NCBI RefSeq assembly: GCF_000006985.1
Contig: NC_002932.3
Coordinates: 1,351,109 to 1,415,108, forward strand
DNA from: Chlorobaculum tepidum TLS
GTDB lineage: Bacteria; Bacteroidota; Chlorobiia; Chlorobiales; Chlorobiaceae
Direction of reading: 5' to 3'
DNA length: 64,000 bases
Shown: positions 39,449 through 49,943 of the stretch, in pieces
Layout: each line of letters opens with the position of its first letter
Numbering within the stretch: the stretch's first letter is position 1
Notes under the pieces: model-generated
Databases searched by the model: none
Seen by the model: only the letters and a program-made list of their open reading frames with translations
Told to the model about the DNA's origin: nothing
Made by a program: the position numbers and the translations under genes

Positions 39449-40033
39449 TTATTTCGCGACGATCACCTTGGCATGACGGATCACCCTGTCTCCAAGCGTG
39501 TAGCCGGTCTGGTACTCCTCGACGATGGTGTCGGGCTCCGCGCCCGGCGCGTCGATCTGCGTGATCGCTTCGTGGAAGTTGACATCGAGCATCTTGCCTT
39601 TGGCCTCGATCTCCTTGACCCCTTTGCGCTCAAGCAGCGACATGAAGTTTTTGTGGATCAGTTCCACGCCCTCGATAAAAGGTTTGGCCTCGGCCATCGC
39701 CTGCATTTCGGCGGGAATGTGGCTCATGAGACGCTTCAGGTCATCGATCAGCGGCAACAGTTCGCGCACGATGTTCTCCAGCATCCGCGTACCCGACAGC
39801 GCGGCTTCGCGCTCTTTCTGCTTCCGGAAATTCTCGAACTCGGCGGCGCGGCGCATCACCTCTTCGCGCAGCTTCTGTATCTCGGCATCGCGAGCCGAGA
39901 TTTCGGCATCCATGTCAGCCTCGGTCGCCGCAGGAATCGCCGCCGTCTCTTCGGCAGGCGTTTCAGCCGCCCCAGCGCTGATCGTCTCCTGCTCCTGTAT
40001 CTCTTCCTGTTCCTTGTGGTGCTTTCTGCTCAT
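39449..40033 (-). CDS. grpE: Nucleotide exchange factor GrpE
   Basis: GrpE releases ADP from DnaK. The 194-residue product has an acidic Glu/Ala-rich N-terminus, a long coiled coil (about 45-105, [27 protein letters not shown] split over the region) and the C-terminal beta domain. The signature region is [23 protein letters not shown], with VLGD-type [16 protein letters not shown] near the end. It lies 45 bases before dnaJ and 22 bases after hrcA. Confidence 0.96.
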   Translation of the reverse strand: MSRKHHKEQEEIQEQETISAGAAETPAEETAAIPAATEADMDAEISARDAEIQKLREEVMRRAAEFENFRKQKEREAALSGTRMLENIVRELLPLIDDLKRLMSHIPAEMQAMAEAKPFIEGVELIHKNFMSLLERKGVKEIEAKGKMLDVNFHEAITQIDAPGAEPDTIVEEYQTGYTLGDRVIRHAKVIVAK

Positions 40034-40055
40034 AATGACGAAAAAATATTTAAAA

Positions 40056-41126
40056 TTAATTATTTCCGGAGAGCGCCTCTGAAAGGCAGCCCGCCATGTA
40101 GTTCACTACGCGCACGGCGTGTTCGTAATTCATCCGCTTCGGCCCCATGACGCCAACTCTGCCAATCATCTTGCCCGCGAAGTAGGGCGACGAAACAATG
40201 GTCAGGTCGGCGGCCTTGCCCGTGCGGTTCTCGGTGCCGATGCTGATGGCCACCTCGCACTCGCTGACCTGGCGAAGCGCCGAGGGGACCGCGTTATCGA
40301 CAAGCCTGGCCATGCCGAACTTGTCCTCGATCATGGTGATGATGTCGCGCACCTTCTCTGGCTGTTTGAACTCGGGCTGATCAACGATGTTCTCGGTGCC
40401 CGAAACATAGAGCTGTTCGAGAATGGAGGATTCATCGAAAAGCGTGTCAGCCGAGCTGACGATGCTGTTCATGAGCTCTTCGCTGCCCTTGAAGTCCGAA
40501 AGGCGCTGGGCGATGGTGCTGCGAATCTCTTCGAGCGTCAGCCCCGGCAGGCGTTCATTGAGCACATCGACCACGGCGTCGATCTTCTGCCGGGATATTT
40601 CCGCGTTCAGCTCCATGACGATGGTCTTGACAAAAAGCGACTGGATGGCAATAACCACCATGATCCGCGACGAGGCGAGCTGCACAATATCAAGCCGTTC
40701 GAAAACCGCGTTGGAGAGCCTCGGCGGCAGCACCACGGCGAGCTGTCGCGAAATGCTGCCCAGAACCCGCGCCGCCGTGCCCAGCACTTCGGCGGAGGTG
40801 CCCTTCAGCTCCGAATTGCGATTGCTGAAACGATCGTCGATCATCCGCTTTTCCTCTTCATCAATCCGGCTGACGTTCATGATCAGATCGACGTAATAGC
40901 GATACCCCTTGTCGGTCGGCACCCGACCGGCGGAGGTGTGCGGCTGGCTGATGAATCCATCCGCCTCCAGGTCGGCCATGACGTTGCGAATGGTAGCGTC
41001 CGACAGGCCGAGGTTATAGTTTCGCGCGATGGTACGCGAACCGACCGGCATCGCCGAAACGACGTACGACTGTATGATAATACCGAGAACCTGACGTTCA
41101 CGCAGGGTCAAATCACGATAATTCAT
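40056..41126 (-). CDS. hrcA: Heat-inducible transcription repressor HrcA
   Basis: HrcA represses class I heat-shock genes by binding CIRCE. I start at [21 protein letters not shown] (41126), giving 356 residues, the usual size. The winged helix includes [18 protein letters not shown] and [18 protein letters not shown], followed by [16 protein letters not shown]. The C-terminal part ends [21 protein letters not shown]. It leads hrcA-grpE-dnaJ. I searched 41127-41296 for a CIRCE inverted repeat (TTAGCACTC/GAGTGCTAA) and did not find one. Confidence 0.97.
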   Translation of the reverse strand: MNYRDLTLRERQVLGIIIQSYVVSAMPVGSRTIARNYNLGLSDATIRNVMADLEADGFISQPHTSAGRVPTDKGYRYYVDLIMNVSRIDEEEKRMIDDRFSNRNSELKGTSAEVLGTAARVLGSISRQLAVVLPPRLSNAVFERLDIVQLASSRIMVVIAIQSLFVKTIVMELNAEISRQKIDAVVDVLNERLPGLTLEEIRSTIAQRLSDFKGSEELMNSIVSSADTLFDESSILEQLYVSGTENIVDQPEFKQPEKVRDIITMIEDKFGMARLVDNAVPSALRQVSECEVAISIGTENRTGKAADLTIVSSPYFAGKMIGRVGVMGPKRMNYEHAVRVVNYMAGCLSEALSGNN

Positions 41127-41296
41127 CTGGAAACCGCCTGTAACTTGAAACTGATTCCGCGCGAATCGGCGCGGCAAAGCTATTTGGGGCCGATATGCAT
41201 TAACAGCGAAAGCTCCCTGATAGTTGCCTTGAGAAGCCCATCGCCCGCAACGGCAAACAATATACAGAAAATTAACTTTGAATAAACCGCAAGGGC

Positions 41297-42181
41297 TTAC
41301 TGTGCCATGCACGAAAGCCCGCGATCGAGCTTGTTGTAATCCTGCATGACCTGAACGTCGGCGAAGCTGGAACCGAGCAGGTTTCTGACCTCAGCCGCGC
41401 CGTCGGCATGAAGCTCGAAGCAGAGCACGCCACCCTTGCGAAGCAGCGACGGCGCGGCGACGGCGATGCTCTGGTAATACTCGAAACCGGTAGGTGCAAC
41501 CAACGCCAGGCGCGGTTCGTACCGCCTCACCTCCTCCTGCAGGGTTGCCCACTCCGCTTCTGGAATGTAGGGCGGATTGGAGACGAGCAGATCGAACGGC
41601 CCGCCAACGGCGTCAGCAAACGAAGCGCTGAGCGCATCGGCTTCGACGAAGCGGATGCGTTCGCTCACACCGTGCGCATCGGCATTGCGGCGGGCGACAT
41701 CGAGCGCATCGGCGGAGACATCGGCGGCGGTAACACGAGCGCCAGGCAGGCGCAGGGCAAGCGTGATGGCGATGCAACCGCTGCCGGTGCCGACGTCGAG
41801 AATTGACGGCGAATCGGCAGAATCGAGGCCACTTGCGGCCAGCCGCTCCATCGCATGTTCGAGCACCAGTTCGGTCTCCGGACGAGGAATCAGCACCCGC
41901 TCATCGACGAAAAACTGGTAGCCGTAAAAAAACGCCTCTCCCGCAATGTACTGCACCGGCCTGCCCTGCAAGCGCTCCCGGCAAGCCGCCCGGAACGCCT
42001 CAAGCTCTTTCAGCGTCAACGGCCGCTCGTGATCGAGATAAAGCTGAAGCCGCTGCAATCCCAAAACATGCCCCAAAAGCAACTCCGCTGAAAGACGAGG
42101 TTCGTCGATCTTCTTCTCGGCAAAAAACGCGATGGTCGTCTTGAGCAGCTCGACAACGCTCCACACTTTCTCTTCGGGCAT
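41297..42181 (-). CDS. prmC: Release factor glutamine methyltransferase
   Basis: PrmC (HemK) methylates the GGQ glutamine of peptide-release factors. The product has 294 residues: an N-terminal helical domain (1-80), then the SAM-binding motif [16 protein letters not shown] near 125 and the catalytic [12 protein letters not shown] near 198, whose NPPY binds the glutamine. It is placed 170 bases upstream of hrcA on the same strand. Its start [16 protein letters not shown] is reasonable. Confidence 0.96.
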   Translation of the reverse strand: MPEEKVWSVVELLKTTIAFFAEKKIDEPRLSAELLLGHVLGLQRLQLYLDHERPLTLKELEAFRAACRERLQGRPVQYIAGEAFFYGYQFFVDERVLIPRPETELVLEHAMERLAASGLDSADSPSILDVGTGSGCIAITLALRLPGARVTAADVSADALDVARRNADAHGVSERIRFVEADALSASFADAVGGPFDLLVSNPPYIPEAEWATLQEEVRRYEPRLALVAPTGFEYYQSIAVAAPSLLRKGGVLCFELHADGAAEVRNLLGSSFADVQVMQDYNKLDRGLSCMAQ

Positions 42182-42280
42182 GACTTGTGGTTTGGGTTAT
42201 GGAATTGGGGGATATTTACGAATTTTGGAGGGGCGAGGCAATGAAAGAAAACCAATAGAAATGACTACGGCTCAATGCTC

Positions 42281-42487
42281 TCAAGAGAAGAAATAAAACC
42301 ACCCAGCGACAAGCGCTATTGCCGACAAAACCAGCACAACGATCTTTCCGAGAAGCTGCTTCGAAGGGGCGACCGGCAAATTTATCATCCGTTGCGGGAT
42401 TTTTATCTCGACCGGAGCGTCGGAACTTTTTTCGGTTTGCGCTACAGCCCTGTTCGGGCTGGCATGGGTGATGGATTTGGTGCTCAT
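42281..42487 (-). CDS. Small protein with C-terminal membrane anchor
   Basis: The 68-residue frame begins MSTKSITHASPNRAVAQTEK, has a hydrophilic Pro/Ala-containing first half and ends in one hydrophobic helix (LGKIVVLVLSAIALVAGWFYFF). This layout is protein-like and suggests a tail-anchored membrane protein. There is no family I recognise, and no clear RBS. The opposite strand is also partly open, so this is a moderate call. Confidence 0.5.
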   Translation of the reverse strand: MSTKSITHASPNRAVAQTEKSSDAPVEIKIPQRMINLPVAPSKQLLGKIVVLVLSAIALVAGWFYFFS

Positions 42488-42702
42488 GGGGCTCTTCTGG
42501 CAGATTGGTTTTTATCGCACAATGCTCGTTGAAGATACGCTTTTTCAGATGAACAAAGGGTAGAGCCCGACAAGGGCGAATACGCAGGTCTGCCTCTACA
42601 AAAAGAAACGCCTCAAAATAACGTCGAAAAAGAGGCAAGCAGTTCTTTCCTCCTCCGTTTTTTTGCGATATTTTGCCAAACACCAGCAACCGATTGCCTC
42701 CG

Positions 42703-43443
42703 ATGAGACGACTATTCAGCGTTCTTCCCGCCCTGCTCATCCTGATCCTCGCCATTCCGTCGAGTGTACATGCCGCGTTCACCGGCGAGATGGATATGAA
42801 GCTCACCATGCCTAACGGCAAGGCGGACATCACCTATCTCTTCGGCGTACGCGATCAAAAGATGGAGATGACCATGATGCTCGACCGGATTCCGGAGCCA
42901 CTCAGAACAACCGTCATCACCCGCCGCTCCACGCCCGACGAGGCAATCATCGTCAATCACAAGTCGAAAAGCTGGAGCATTGTGAACCTGCGAAGCGCAG
43001 CCGAGAGCGCCACCTTGCTCGACTTCGACAGCAACTACCGCTTCACGCGCGTCGGCCTGGAAACCGTCAAGGGCTACCCGTGCGAACACGTTCGGCTAAC
43101 CAGCTCAACCGATACGCTCGACCTCTGGATGACGAAAGGGCTTGCCGACTTCTCGACCTTCCGGCTCCTGCAATCGCAGAACCCTCGTCTGTCGAACACC
43201 TCGCTCGCGCGCGTGCTCAAACAGAACGGTGTCGATGGTTTTCCGGCCAAAATCGTCCAGAAGAACGGCAACGGGCTTTATATCATGCAAATGCAAAAGG
43301 TCATGCCAAAGCCGACTCCAGAATCGAGCTTCCGGGTTCCGGCGGGCTACCGGCAAACCGAACCCAACCAGATCAACATCGACAAGCGGCAGAAAGAGCA
43401 CCTGCGCCAGCTCATGGAGAAGATGAAAAAATTCGAAGAGTGA
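42703..43443 (+). CDS. Exported DUF4412-like protein
   Basis: I start at MRRLFSVLPALLILILAIPSS (42703), giving 246 residues with a cleavable signal ending SVHAA. The mature part begins FTGEMDMKLTMPNGKADITY and carries repeated beta-strand pairs with MEMTMMLDR and WSIVNLRSAAES, resembling LolA/DUF4412-type lipoprotein-carrier-like sheets. The C-terminus is a charged helix (KEHLRQLMEKMKKFEE). It is likely periplasmic, with function unknown. It stands alone between a small protein and proS. Confidence 0.7.
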   Translation: MRRLFSVLPALLILILAIPSSVHAAFTGEMDMKLTMPNGKADITYLFGVRDQKMEMTMMLDRIPEPLRTTVITRRSTPDEAIIVNHKSKSWSIVNLRSAAESATLLDFDSNYRFTRVGLETVKGYPCEHVRLTSSTDTLDLWMTKGLADFSTFRLLQSQNPRLSNTSLARVLKQNGVDGFPAKIVQKNGNGLYIMQMQKVMPKPTPESSFRVPAGYRQTEPNQINIDKRQKEHLRQLMEKMKKFEE

Positions 43444-43557
43444 ACGGTTCCGGCTGAACGATGTTATCTGCTTTCATTTCATTACTTTTACAAATCGCAT
43501 TGGTGCGCGGGCTCGCCACCGCCGTATTTTCCTACAATTCAAATCACAAGCATTACC

Positions 43558-45003
43558 GTGGCTGATAAAATCACTTCGAGGCAAGAGGACTATTCTCAAT
43601 GGTATATCGACCTTGTCCGGTCAGCAAAACTGGCCGACTATTCGGACGTCCGTGGCTGCATGGTCATCCGCCCGAACGGCTACGCCATCTGGGAAAAGAT
43701 GCAGGCGGCGCTGGACGGCATGTTCAAGCAGACCGGCCACGTGAACGCCTACTTCCCGATGTTCATCCCCGAAAGCTTCATCGCCAAGGAGGCCGAGCAC
43801 ATCGAGGGATTCGCACCGGAGTGCGCCGTGGTAACCCATGGCGGCGGCGAGGAGCTGGCTGAAAAACTCTACGTCCGCCCCACCTCGGAGACCATCATCT
43901 GGTCATCATATAAAAAATGGATACAGTCGTACCGCGACCTGCCGATTCTCATCAACCAGTGGGCCAACGTCGTTCGCTGGGAGATGCGCACCCGCCTGTT
44001 CCTGAGAACCACCGAGTTCCTCTGGCAGGAGGGGCACACCGCCCACGCCACGCCGGAGGAGGCACAGGAGGAGGTGATCCGCATGATCAACATCTATCGC
44101 ACCTTCGCCGAGGAGTACATGGCAATGCCGGTGATCGTCGGCAAAAAGAGCGAGAGCGAGAAGTTCGCAGGCGCAGACGCCACCTACTGCATCGAAGCAA
44201 TGATGCAGGACGGTAAGGCGCTGCAGGCGGGCACCTCGCACAACCTCGGCCAAAACTTTGCCAAGGCGTTCGACTGCCAGTTCCAGACCAAGGACGGCGT
44301 CCTCGACTACGTCTGGGCGACGAGCTGGGGCGTTTCGACGCGGCTGATCGGCGCGCTCATCATGGCGCACTCCGACGACAAGGGCCTCGTACTGCCACCG
44401 AAACTCGCCTCGCGGCAGGTGGTGATCATCCCGATCCTCAAGGGCAACAAGGACGAAGTTCGCGCCCGTGCGCGCTTCATCGCCAAAACTCTGAACAGGC
44501 ATGGCATCCCGACCTTCGTCGATGACAGCGAAAACAACTCGCCCGGCTGGAAGTTCGCCGAGTACGAATTGCAGGGCATCCCGGTCAGGATCGAGCTTGG
44601 TCCGCGCGACCTCGAGCAGGGCAAATGCATCGTCGCTCGCCGCGACACGTTCGAGAAGACCGAGTTGCTGCTTGACGACGAACTGACAATCAACATCGAG
44701 GAGATTCTCAACAACATCCAGCAGAACCTCTACGACCGTGCCCTGCAATTCAGGCTGGACAACACCGTCGAAGCAACGACTTGGGAAGAGTTCAAGGCAA
44801 GCGTGGAGAAAGGCTTCGTCATCGCCCACTGGGACGGAACGCACGAAACCGAAGCGCTCATCAAGGAGGAGACCAAAGCCACGATCCGGGTAATACCAAC
44901 CGACGAAGAATACCGCCAGCAATACAACATGGACGAGCCGGGCACCTGCATCCGCAGCGGCAAACCGGCAGCGCAGAAGGTGGTATTCGCCAAGGCGTAC
45001 TGA
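43558..45003 (+). CDS. proS: Prolyl-tRNA synthetase, archaeal/eukaryal-like type
   Basis: ProS charges tRNA-Pro. The 481-residue product starts with GTG. Class II motif 2 region is [16 protein letters not shown] near 160, with RPTSETIIW near 111; motif 3 falls near [21 protein letters not shown]. It lacks the large editing insertion of the standard bacterial enzyme and has the short C-terminal extension of the archaeal-type enzyme, known in Chlorobiota, Bacteroidota and others. It is monocistronic. Confidence 0.97.
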   Translation: MADKITSRQEDYSQWYIDLVRSAKLADYSDVRGCMVIRPNGYAIWEKMQAALDGMFKQTGHVNAYFPMFIPESFIAKEAEHIEGFAPECAVVTHGGGEELAEKLYVRPTSETIIWSSYKKWIQSYRDLPILINQWANVVRWEMRTRLFLRTTEFLWQEGHTAHATPEEAQEEVIRMINIYRTFAEEYMAMPVIVGKKSESEKFAGADATYCIEAMMQDGKALQAGTSHNLGQNFAKAFDCQFQTKDGVLDYVWATSWGVSTRLIGALIMAHSDDKGLVLPPKLASRQVVIIPILKGNKDEVRARARFIAKTLNRHGIPTFVDDSENNSPGWKFAEYELQGIPVRIELGPRDLEQGKCIVARRDTFEKTELLLDDELTINIEEILNNIQQNLYDRALQFRLDNTVEATTWEEFKASVEKGFVIAHWDGTHETEALIKEETKATIRVIPTDEEYRQQYNMDEPGTCIRSGKPAAQKVVFAKAY

Positions 45004-45013
45004 TCTGAATTGC

Positions 45014-45038
45014 AAAAAAAGGCAGGCGCAACGCCTGC
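45014..45038 (-). terminator. Intrinsic terminator of the peroxiredoxin gene
   Basis: On the reverse strand GCAGGCG-TTG-CGCCTGC (45038-45022) is followed by CTTTTTTTGC. It lies 170 bases past the peroxiredoxin stop and close to the end of convergent proS. Confidence 0.75.
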
Positions 45039-45208
45039 TCCTGTGCTCTTCATTCCTGTCCAGCTCGTTTGCTGTCTTCCACAAAAAACGCCTCCCCCGC
45101 GATACTGTTTTGCAGGGGAGTCGTTACATCGAGGGCAGCCCATACCTGTCGATACTGCCCTTACGAAAGAGCAAACACTGGGGCTCGCCCTTATACCTTA
45201 TTCCGCAC

Positions 45209-45796
45209 TTATTCCGCGAAGTATTCTTTCAGCCCCTCGTCGGTCGGCTTCATGGTCTTGTCGCCCTTGTTCCAGTTGGCCGGGCAGACCTCGCCGAACT
45301 CCTCGGTGAACTGAAGCGCATCGACGATCCGGAGCACCTCGTCGATGTTCCTGCCGATGCCGAGATCGTTAACCACCTGGTGGCGAACGATGCCCTCCTT
45401 GTCAATCAGGAATAGACCCCTCAGCGCCACACTGCCATCGGGAGTCAGCACATCGTAGTCTTTGGCAATGGTCTTGTTGATGTCGGAGATGAGCGGGTAG
45501 GTCACGCCCTGTATGCCGCCTTTGCTGCGCGGGGTGTTAAGCCAGGCGAAGTGCGAGAATTTGGAGTCAACCGAGCAACCGAGCACCTCGACATTGCGCT
45601 TCTTGAACTCATCGAGCTTCTCCTGAAATGCGTGCAACTCCGTCGGGCAAACAAAGGTGAAGTCGAGAGGATAGAAAAACAGCACGACATATTTGCCACG
45701 ATACGCTGAAAGCTGACAGGAATCGACGAACGTCGAGCCGTTTACGACTGCTGCTGCATTGAAATCTGGGGCTGGACGGCCTACGAGTACACTCAT
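45209..45796 (-). CDS. Typical 2-Cys peroxiredoxin (AhpC/Prx1 type)
   Basis: It reduces hydrogen peroxide and organic peroxides. I start at MSVLVGRPAPDFNAAA (45796), giving 195 residues with a good upstream RBS (AAAGGAGAT); the longer frame is not needed. The peroxidatic Cys50 is in DFTFVCPTELHAF and the resolving Cys171 in FGEVCPANWNKGD. The C-terminal arm ends LKEYFAE, close to the YF motif linked to over-oxidation sensitivity. It is the most clearly translated gene of this stretch and probably serves oxygen defence in a strict anaerobe. Confidence 0.96.
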   Translation of the reverse strand: MSVLVGRPAPDFNAAAVVNGSTFVDSCQLSAYRGKYVVLFFYPLDFTFVCPTELHAFQEKLDEFKKRNVEVLGCSVDSKFSHFAWLNTPRSKGGIQGVTYPLISDINKTIAKDYDVLTPDGSVALRGLFLIDKEGIVRHQVVNDLGIGRNIDEVLRIVDALQFTEEFGEVCPANWNKGDKTMKPTDEGLKEYFAE

Positions 45797-46004
45797 GACT
45801 GTATCTCCTTTAATTTTGTTTGATGGTGATCCTTTAAATAAGACTAATATTATCCAATATAAAAAACAGGGTACAAGTATCAAACATCTATTTGCTTTTT
45901 TTGTTTAATGCGATTTGAATCTTTGCCGGAATGCTCAACGGTACAAAGTCTGTCGCATTATTCGTACTTTTCAACTTAACCATAACGTGTTTGCTATCAA
46001 GACC

Positions 46005-47306
46005 ATGCGGAATTTCTTCGAATTCGACAGGCACGGGACGAGTTACCAGCAGGAGGTTCTGGCGGGGCTGACCACCTTTTTCACGCTTTCCTACATCATC
46101 GTCGTCAACCCGGCCATCCTCGAAGCCACCGGGATGCCGCGCGGCGCTTCGATGACCGCAACCATCCTGACAGCGGTGTTCGGCACGGTGCTGATGGGCC
46201 TGTATGCAAAGCGCCCCTTCGCCGTCGCGCCCTACATGGGCGAAAACGCCTTCATCGCCTATACGGTGGTCAAGACGCTTGGCTACTCCTGGCAGACCGC
46301 ACTCGGCGCCATTCTGGTCAGCGGTGTGCTCTTCACGCTCATCACGCTCACCGGAGCACGAAAATGGCTGGCCGAAGCGATACCGATGACCCTCAAGCAC
46401 AGCTTCACGGTAGGCATAGGCCTTTTCCTCGCTTTCCTCGGTCTTTCCAACATGGGCGTGGTTGCACTCGGCGTGCCCGGAGCTCCGGTGAAGCTCGGCG
46501 ATCTGACGACAATTCCGGCACTCTGCGGCCTTGGTGGTCTGGCGCTCACTGGTGCGCTGCTCGTGCGCAAAGTCACCGGCGCGCTCGTGATCGGCATGGC
46601 TGCAACGACAATGCTGATGCTCTCGTTCGGTTTGCTGCAACTTCCCCAAACCCTCTTCAGCCTGCCGCCTTCGATCGCGCCGCTATGGCTCCAGGTCGAC
46701 ATTACCGGCGCCCTCACCTGGGGCTTCGTCGGCGTAATCCTGAGCGTGCTGGTGATGGATTTCGTCGACACGATGGGCACGTTGATAGGTCTCTCCGCTC
46801 GCGCCCGGCTGCTCGACGAGAACGGCAACCTGCCGGAGATAGAAAAGCCGATGCTGGTCGATGCGCTCTCGACCACAGCCGCCGCACTCTTCGGCACCAC
46901 AACTGCAGGGGTATTCATCGAATCGGCCTCGGGCATCGAACAGGGCGGCAAGACCGGCTTCACGGCACTCGTGGTGGCAGGCTTGTTCCTGCTTGCCCTC
47001 TTTTTCGCGCCGATCCTGACCATTGTGCCGCCACAGGCTTACGGGCCGGTGCTCGTACTGGTGGGCATGTTCATGATCGAATCTGCGGGTTACTTCGATT
47101 TCAACGACTATACCGAGCTGCTCCCCGCCTTCCTGACCATCGTCATGATGCTCTTCACCTTCAATATCGGCGTCGGTATCACGATGGGCTTCATCAGCTG
47201 GGTCGTCATCAAGGCGCTAGCGGGAAGATTCCGCGAGATCAATGCTGGCATGACCGCGCTGGCGATCCTCTCCGCAACCTTCTATATTTTCTATCCTTAC
47301 CATTAA
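46005..47306 (+). CDS. AzgA-type purine permease (NCS2 family)
   Basis: The product has 433 residues from MRNFFEFDRHGTSYQQEVLAG. Twelve or more membrane segments are present, with the family motifs MGENAFIAYTVVKTLGYSWQ near 70, MDFVDTMGTLIGLS near 250 and ESASGIEQGGKTGFTALV near 307. These fit the AzgA/PbuG adenine-guanine-hypoxanthine permease group. Substrate specificity is inferred. It is followed after 8 bases by the C-N hydrolase gene, so the two are probably co-expressed. No purine riboswitch is seen upstream. Confidence 0.93.
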   Translation: MRNFFEFDRHGTSYQQEVLAGLTTFFTLSYIIVVNPAILEATGMPRGASMTATILTAVFGTVLMGLYAKRPFAVAPYMGENAFIAYTVVKTLGYSWQTALGAILVSGVLFTLITLTGARKWLAEAIPMTLKHSFTVGIGLFLAFLGLSNMGVVALGVPGAPVKLGDLTTIPALCGLGGLALTGALLVRKVTGALVIGMAATTMLMLSFGLLQLPQTLFSLPPSIAPLWLQVDITGALTWGFVGVILSVLVMDFVDTMGTLIGLSARARLLDENGNLPEIEKPMLVDALSTTAAALFGTTTAGVFIESASGIEQGGKTGFTALVVAGLFLLALFFAPILTIVPPQAYGPVLVLVGMFMIESAGYFDFNDYTELLPAFLTIVMMLFTFNIGVGITMGFISWVVIKALAGRFREINAGMTALAILSATFYIFYPYH

Positions 47307-47314
47307 GAGAACCG

Positions 47315-48175
47315 ATGCTCAAGTCAAAGCTCAGAATCGTTCAGGCCGACTGCACGCTGGCCAATTTCGAGGAAAATCTCGAACGCCACATCAAAGCCAT
47401 CGAAACGGCGATCCGTGACGGCGCGGACGCCATCGCCTTCCCGGAGCTGTCGCTGACCGGCTACAACGTGCAGGACGCTGCGCAAGACATGGCGATGCAC
47501 ATCGACGACCGGCGGCTCGATGCGCTTCGCGAGCTGAGCCGCGACATCTGTATCTTCTGCGGGGGAATCGAGCTGAGCGACGACTACGGCGTCTACAACT
47601 CGGCCTTCATGTTCGAGGATGGCGCAGGCCGGAGCGTGCACCGCAAGATCTATCTGCCGACCTACGGCATGTTCGAGGAGCTGCGATATTTCTCGGCGGG
47701 ACGGCAGATAGAAACCGTGACCTCGCGACGCATCGGCAAGGTCGGTGTCGCTATCTGCGAGGATTTCTGGCATATGTCGGTGCCCTACCTGCTGGCCCAC
47801 CAGGGAGCGAAGCTTTTGCTCGTGCTCATGTCGAGCCCGCTGCGCCTCTCACCCGGTCAGGGCGTTCCGGCCATCGTGACGCAGTGGCAGACCATCGCTT
47901 CGACCAGCGCGTTTCTGCTCAGTTGTTACGTTGCCTGCGTCAACCGCGTGGGCAACGAGGACAGCTTCACCTACTGGGGCAACTCGGCAGTCACCACACC
48001 CGACGGATCGATCGCGGCATCCGCGCCGATGTTCAGCGAGCACAGCTTCGACGCGACTATCGACTACTCGGTGGTCAAGCGGGTACGGCTCCAGTCATCA
48101 CACTTCCTCGACGAGGACACCAAGCTCTTTGCCTCCCAGCTCGAAACCATGCTGAGCGCAAAGCATCAGGGGTGA
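47315..48175 (+). CDS. Carbon-nitrogen hydrolase (nitrilase superfamily)
   Basis: The product has 286 residues with a single nitrilase domain. The triad is Glu44 (AIAFPELSLTGY), Lys111 (HRKIYLPTYGMFEE) and Cys148 (VGVAICEDFWH). The text is closest to the glutaminase-type domain at the front of glutamine-dependent NAD synthetase, but no synthetase domain follows. It may be a free amidase. It is directly downstream of the purine permease (8 bases), hinting at a nitrogen-scavenging pair; this is inference. Confidence 0.92.
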   Translation: MLKSKLRIVQADCTLANFEENLERHIKAIETAIRDGADAIAFPELSLTGYNVQDAAQDMAMHIDDRRLDALRELSRDICIFCGGIELSDDYGVYNSAFMFEDGAGRSVHRKIYLPTYGMFEELRYFSAGRQIETVTSRRIGKVGVAICEDFWHMSVPYLLAHQGAKLLLVLMSSPLRLSPGQGVPAIVTQWQTIASTSAFLLSCYVACVNRVGNEDSFTYWGNSAVTTPDGSIAASAPMFSEHSFDATIDYSVVKRVRLQSSHFLDEDTKLFASQLETMLSAKHQG

Positions 48176-48199
48176 AAACCGGAGCTGCCGCAACATCGG

Positions 48200-49060
48200 T
48201 CACTCCATCCGGAAACCTGCCGGAGTCATGTTGATACGGAAGCGAGCGCTCATCGCTTCGGCGGCCTTGACCGCGTCGGCACGCCCTTCATAAAGGGCAT
48301 AGACCGCAGAGCCGCTGCCGGAGAGCGAGACGAACTGGGCGCCAGAGGCCGCGAGCGCGTCGCGAACCTCGCGAACCACCGGATAGTGCTCGAACACCAC
48401 CGAGGCGAAATCATTCTCGAAAACACCGAACACCGAGATGTCTCTCTCGTGGCAGAGCCGACGAACGAGAGTTTTCAGATCGGGCACCGGACGCTCGAAC
48501 TGGCGGTGGAAATTCTTGTAGGCCCAGGCAGTCGGCACCTGCACCTCAGGGAAGACCGTTACTACGTGCCAGGGCAGGGCAAGATTGAGGTCTTCGAGCT
48601 CCTCGCCGATTCCGGCAGCGTAGGCAAGTCCCTTCATTTCGAGGAAATAGGGCACGTCCGCGCCAAGCTTGACGGCGAGTTTGTGCAGCTCCGCCGAGGG
48701 CACGTCGATCTGCCAGAGCTTGCACAGCGCGTTGAGCGTCGCCGCCGCATCGCTGCTCCCACCACCGAGACCCGCGCCAAATGGCACCCGCTTGAGCAGT
48801 TTGATAGTCGCCCCGCGTTTCACCCCGGTGTGCTCCTGCAACGCTTTGGCAGCGCGGATGCAGAGATTCGAGTCATCAACCAGCAGATCAAGATTGCTGC
48901 ACTCCATCGAGATGGCGTCAGACTCGGTGAATTCAAGGGTATCGAACCAGTCGATCGGCGCGAAGATTGTTTCAAGAGTGTGATAGCCATCAGCCCGACG
49001 GCTGGTGATGAGCAGACCGAGGTTGATTTTGGCGCAGGCTTTGACCGAAAAGTGCTTCAT
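48200..49060 (-). CDS. ispE: 4-diphosphocytidyl-2-C-methyl-D-erythritol kinase
   Basis: IspE is the GHMP kinase of the MEP isoprenoid pathway, which supplies chlorobactene and bacteriochlorophyll tails. The 286-residue product begins SVKACAKINLGLLI with the substrate Lys, and its ATP-binding motif is PFGAGLGGGSSDAAATL near 94. The third GHMP motif is SLSGSGSAVYAL near 250. It is monocistronic and converges on the C-N hydrolase gene. Confidence 0.96.
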   Translation of the reverse strand: MKHFSVKACAKINLGLLITSRRADGYHTLETIFAPIDWFDTLEFTESDAISMECSNLDLLVDDSNLCIRAAKALQEHTGVKRGATIKLLKRVPFGAGLGGGSSDAAATLNALCKLWQIDVPSAELHKLAVKLGADVPYFLEMKGLAYAAGIGEELEDLNLALPWHVVTVFPEVQVPTAWAYKNFHRQFERPVPDLKTLVRRLCHERDISVFGVFENDFASVVFEHYPVVREVRDALAASGAQFVSLSGSGSAVYALYEGRADAVKAAEAMSARFRINMTPAGFRME

Positions 49061-49165
49061 GGAGCAATTGATTTTATCGTAAAATATTTCCCATATTCAC
49101 TCTAAGACCCTGCCGCAGGGATCCTCCGGCTGGCTGAAACTGTGCAACGAATCTCTCACCGACCC

Positions 49166-49921
49166 ATGTTCACGATACGTAATTCTCTATTCATTTTTCT
49201 CTGCGTGATGGCTGGTATGAGCTTGCCATGCCAGCAACCCGCGGCAATGGCGGCCAAGATCTCATATGCTTCCGAAATCGTGAAAGATGTGAGAGAAGAT
49301 AAGGTTTATTTACTGGAAAAAATCCGCAAGCAACTCACAAAGCCTTCAGAAAAGATTCTCGTCGAGGCACTCCTGACCGAAGATGGCCCGAAAGCAGCGA
49401 AACTTTACCGAAAACAGCTTGAGGAACATCCCGATCCTCAACTCGACCCGATAAGCAGCTCACGTCTGGCTGCTTATGAGTTTGCCGTATCGACTACCCC
49501 CGGCCTGCCAGTCATGCAGGCCAGAGCTTCTTCAGAGTCCCGCCCTGCATTGATGACCATCGCCCAACCTCTTCAGCCAAAACAGCCTGTCAGTAAGCCC
49601 GATTCTTCACTCAAACGCACGCCGCCGCCAGCTGGCCCTGCCCATGCTGCAAGCAAAGGTGACACCGTCAGCACCAGGCTGGCGCCACCTCCTGCGCAGG
49701 CTTCGGGGGGAGGTTTCACGCTTCAGTTCGGTAGCTTTGACAGCATCACCAATGCCGAGCAGATGGTCGCACAGCTGCAATACACCGCCCCGGCCCGGGT
49801 GCAGCAAATCAACGGAGTCTACAAAGTGCGCTTGAGACGCACATTCACGACCCAGCAGGAGGCAGCAGCTTTCGCGCGTACGCTTCCGATCGAATCAATC
49901 GTCGTACCACCGCAACCATGA
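49166..49921 (+). CDS. Exported SPOR-domain protein
   Basis: I prefer [20 protein letters not shown] (49166), giving 251 residues; a GTG at 49142 is the longer option. The hydrophobic N-terminus is a signal or lipoprotein-like sequence (GMSLPCQQP). The middle is a helical part followed by a proline/alanine linker. The C-terminal SPOR domain (about 180-245, [21 protein letters not shown] and [16 protein letters not shown]) binds denuded peptidoglycan at division sites. It sits 22 bases ahead of the sigma-54 activator, so the pair may be co-transcribed. Confidence 0.85.
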   Translation: MFTIRNSLFIFLCVMAGMSLPCQQPAAMAAKISYASEIVKDVREDKVYLLEKIRKQLTKPSEKILVEALLTEDGPKAAKLYRKQLEEHPDPQLDPISSSRLAAYEFAVSTTPGLPVMQARASSESRPALMTIAQPLQPKQPVSKPDSSLKRTPPPAGPAHAASKGDTVSTRLAPPPAQASGGGFTLQFGSFDSITNAEQMVAQLQYTAPARVQQINGVYKVRLRRTFTTQQEAAAFARTLPIESIVVPPQP

Positions 49922-49943
49922 CCATGATACCGATCAAGCAACC

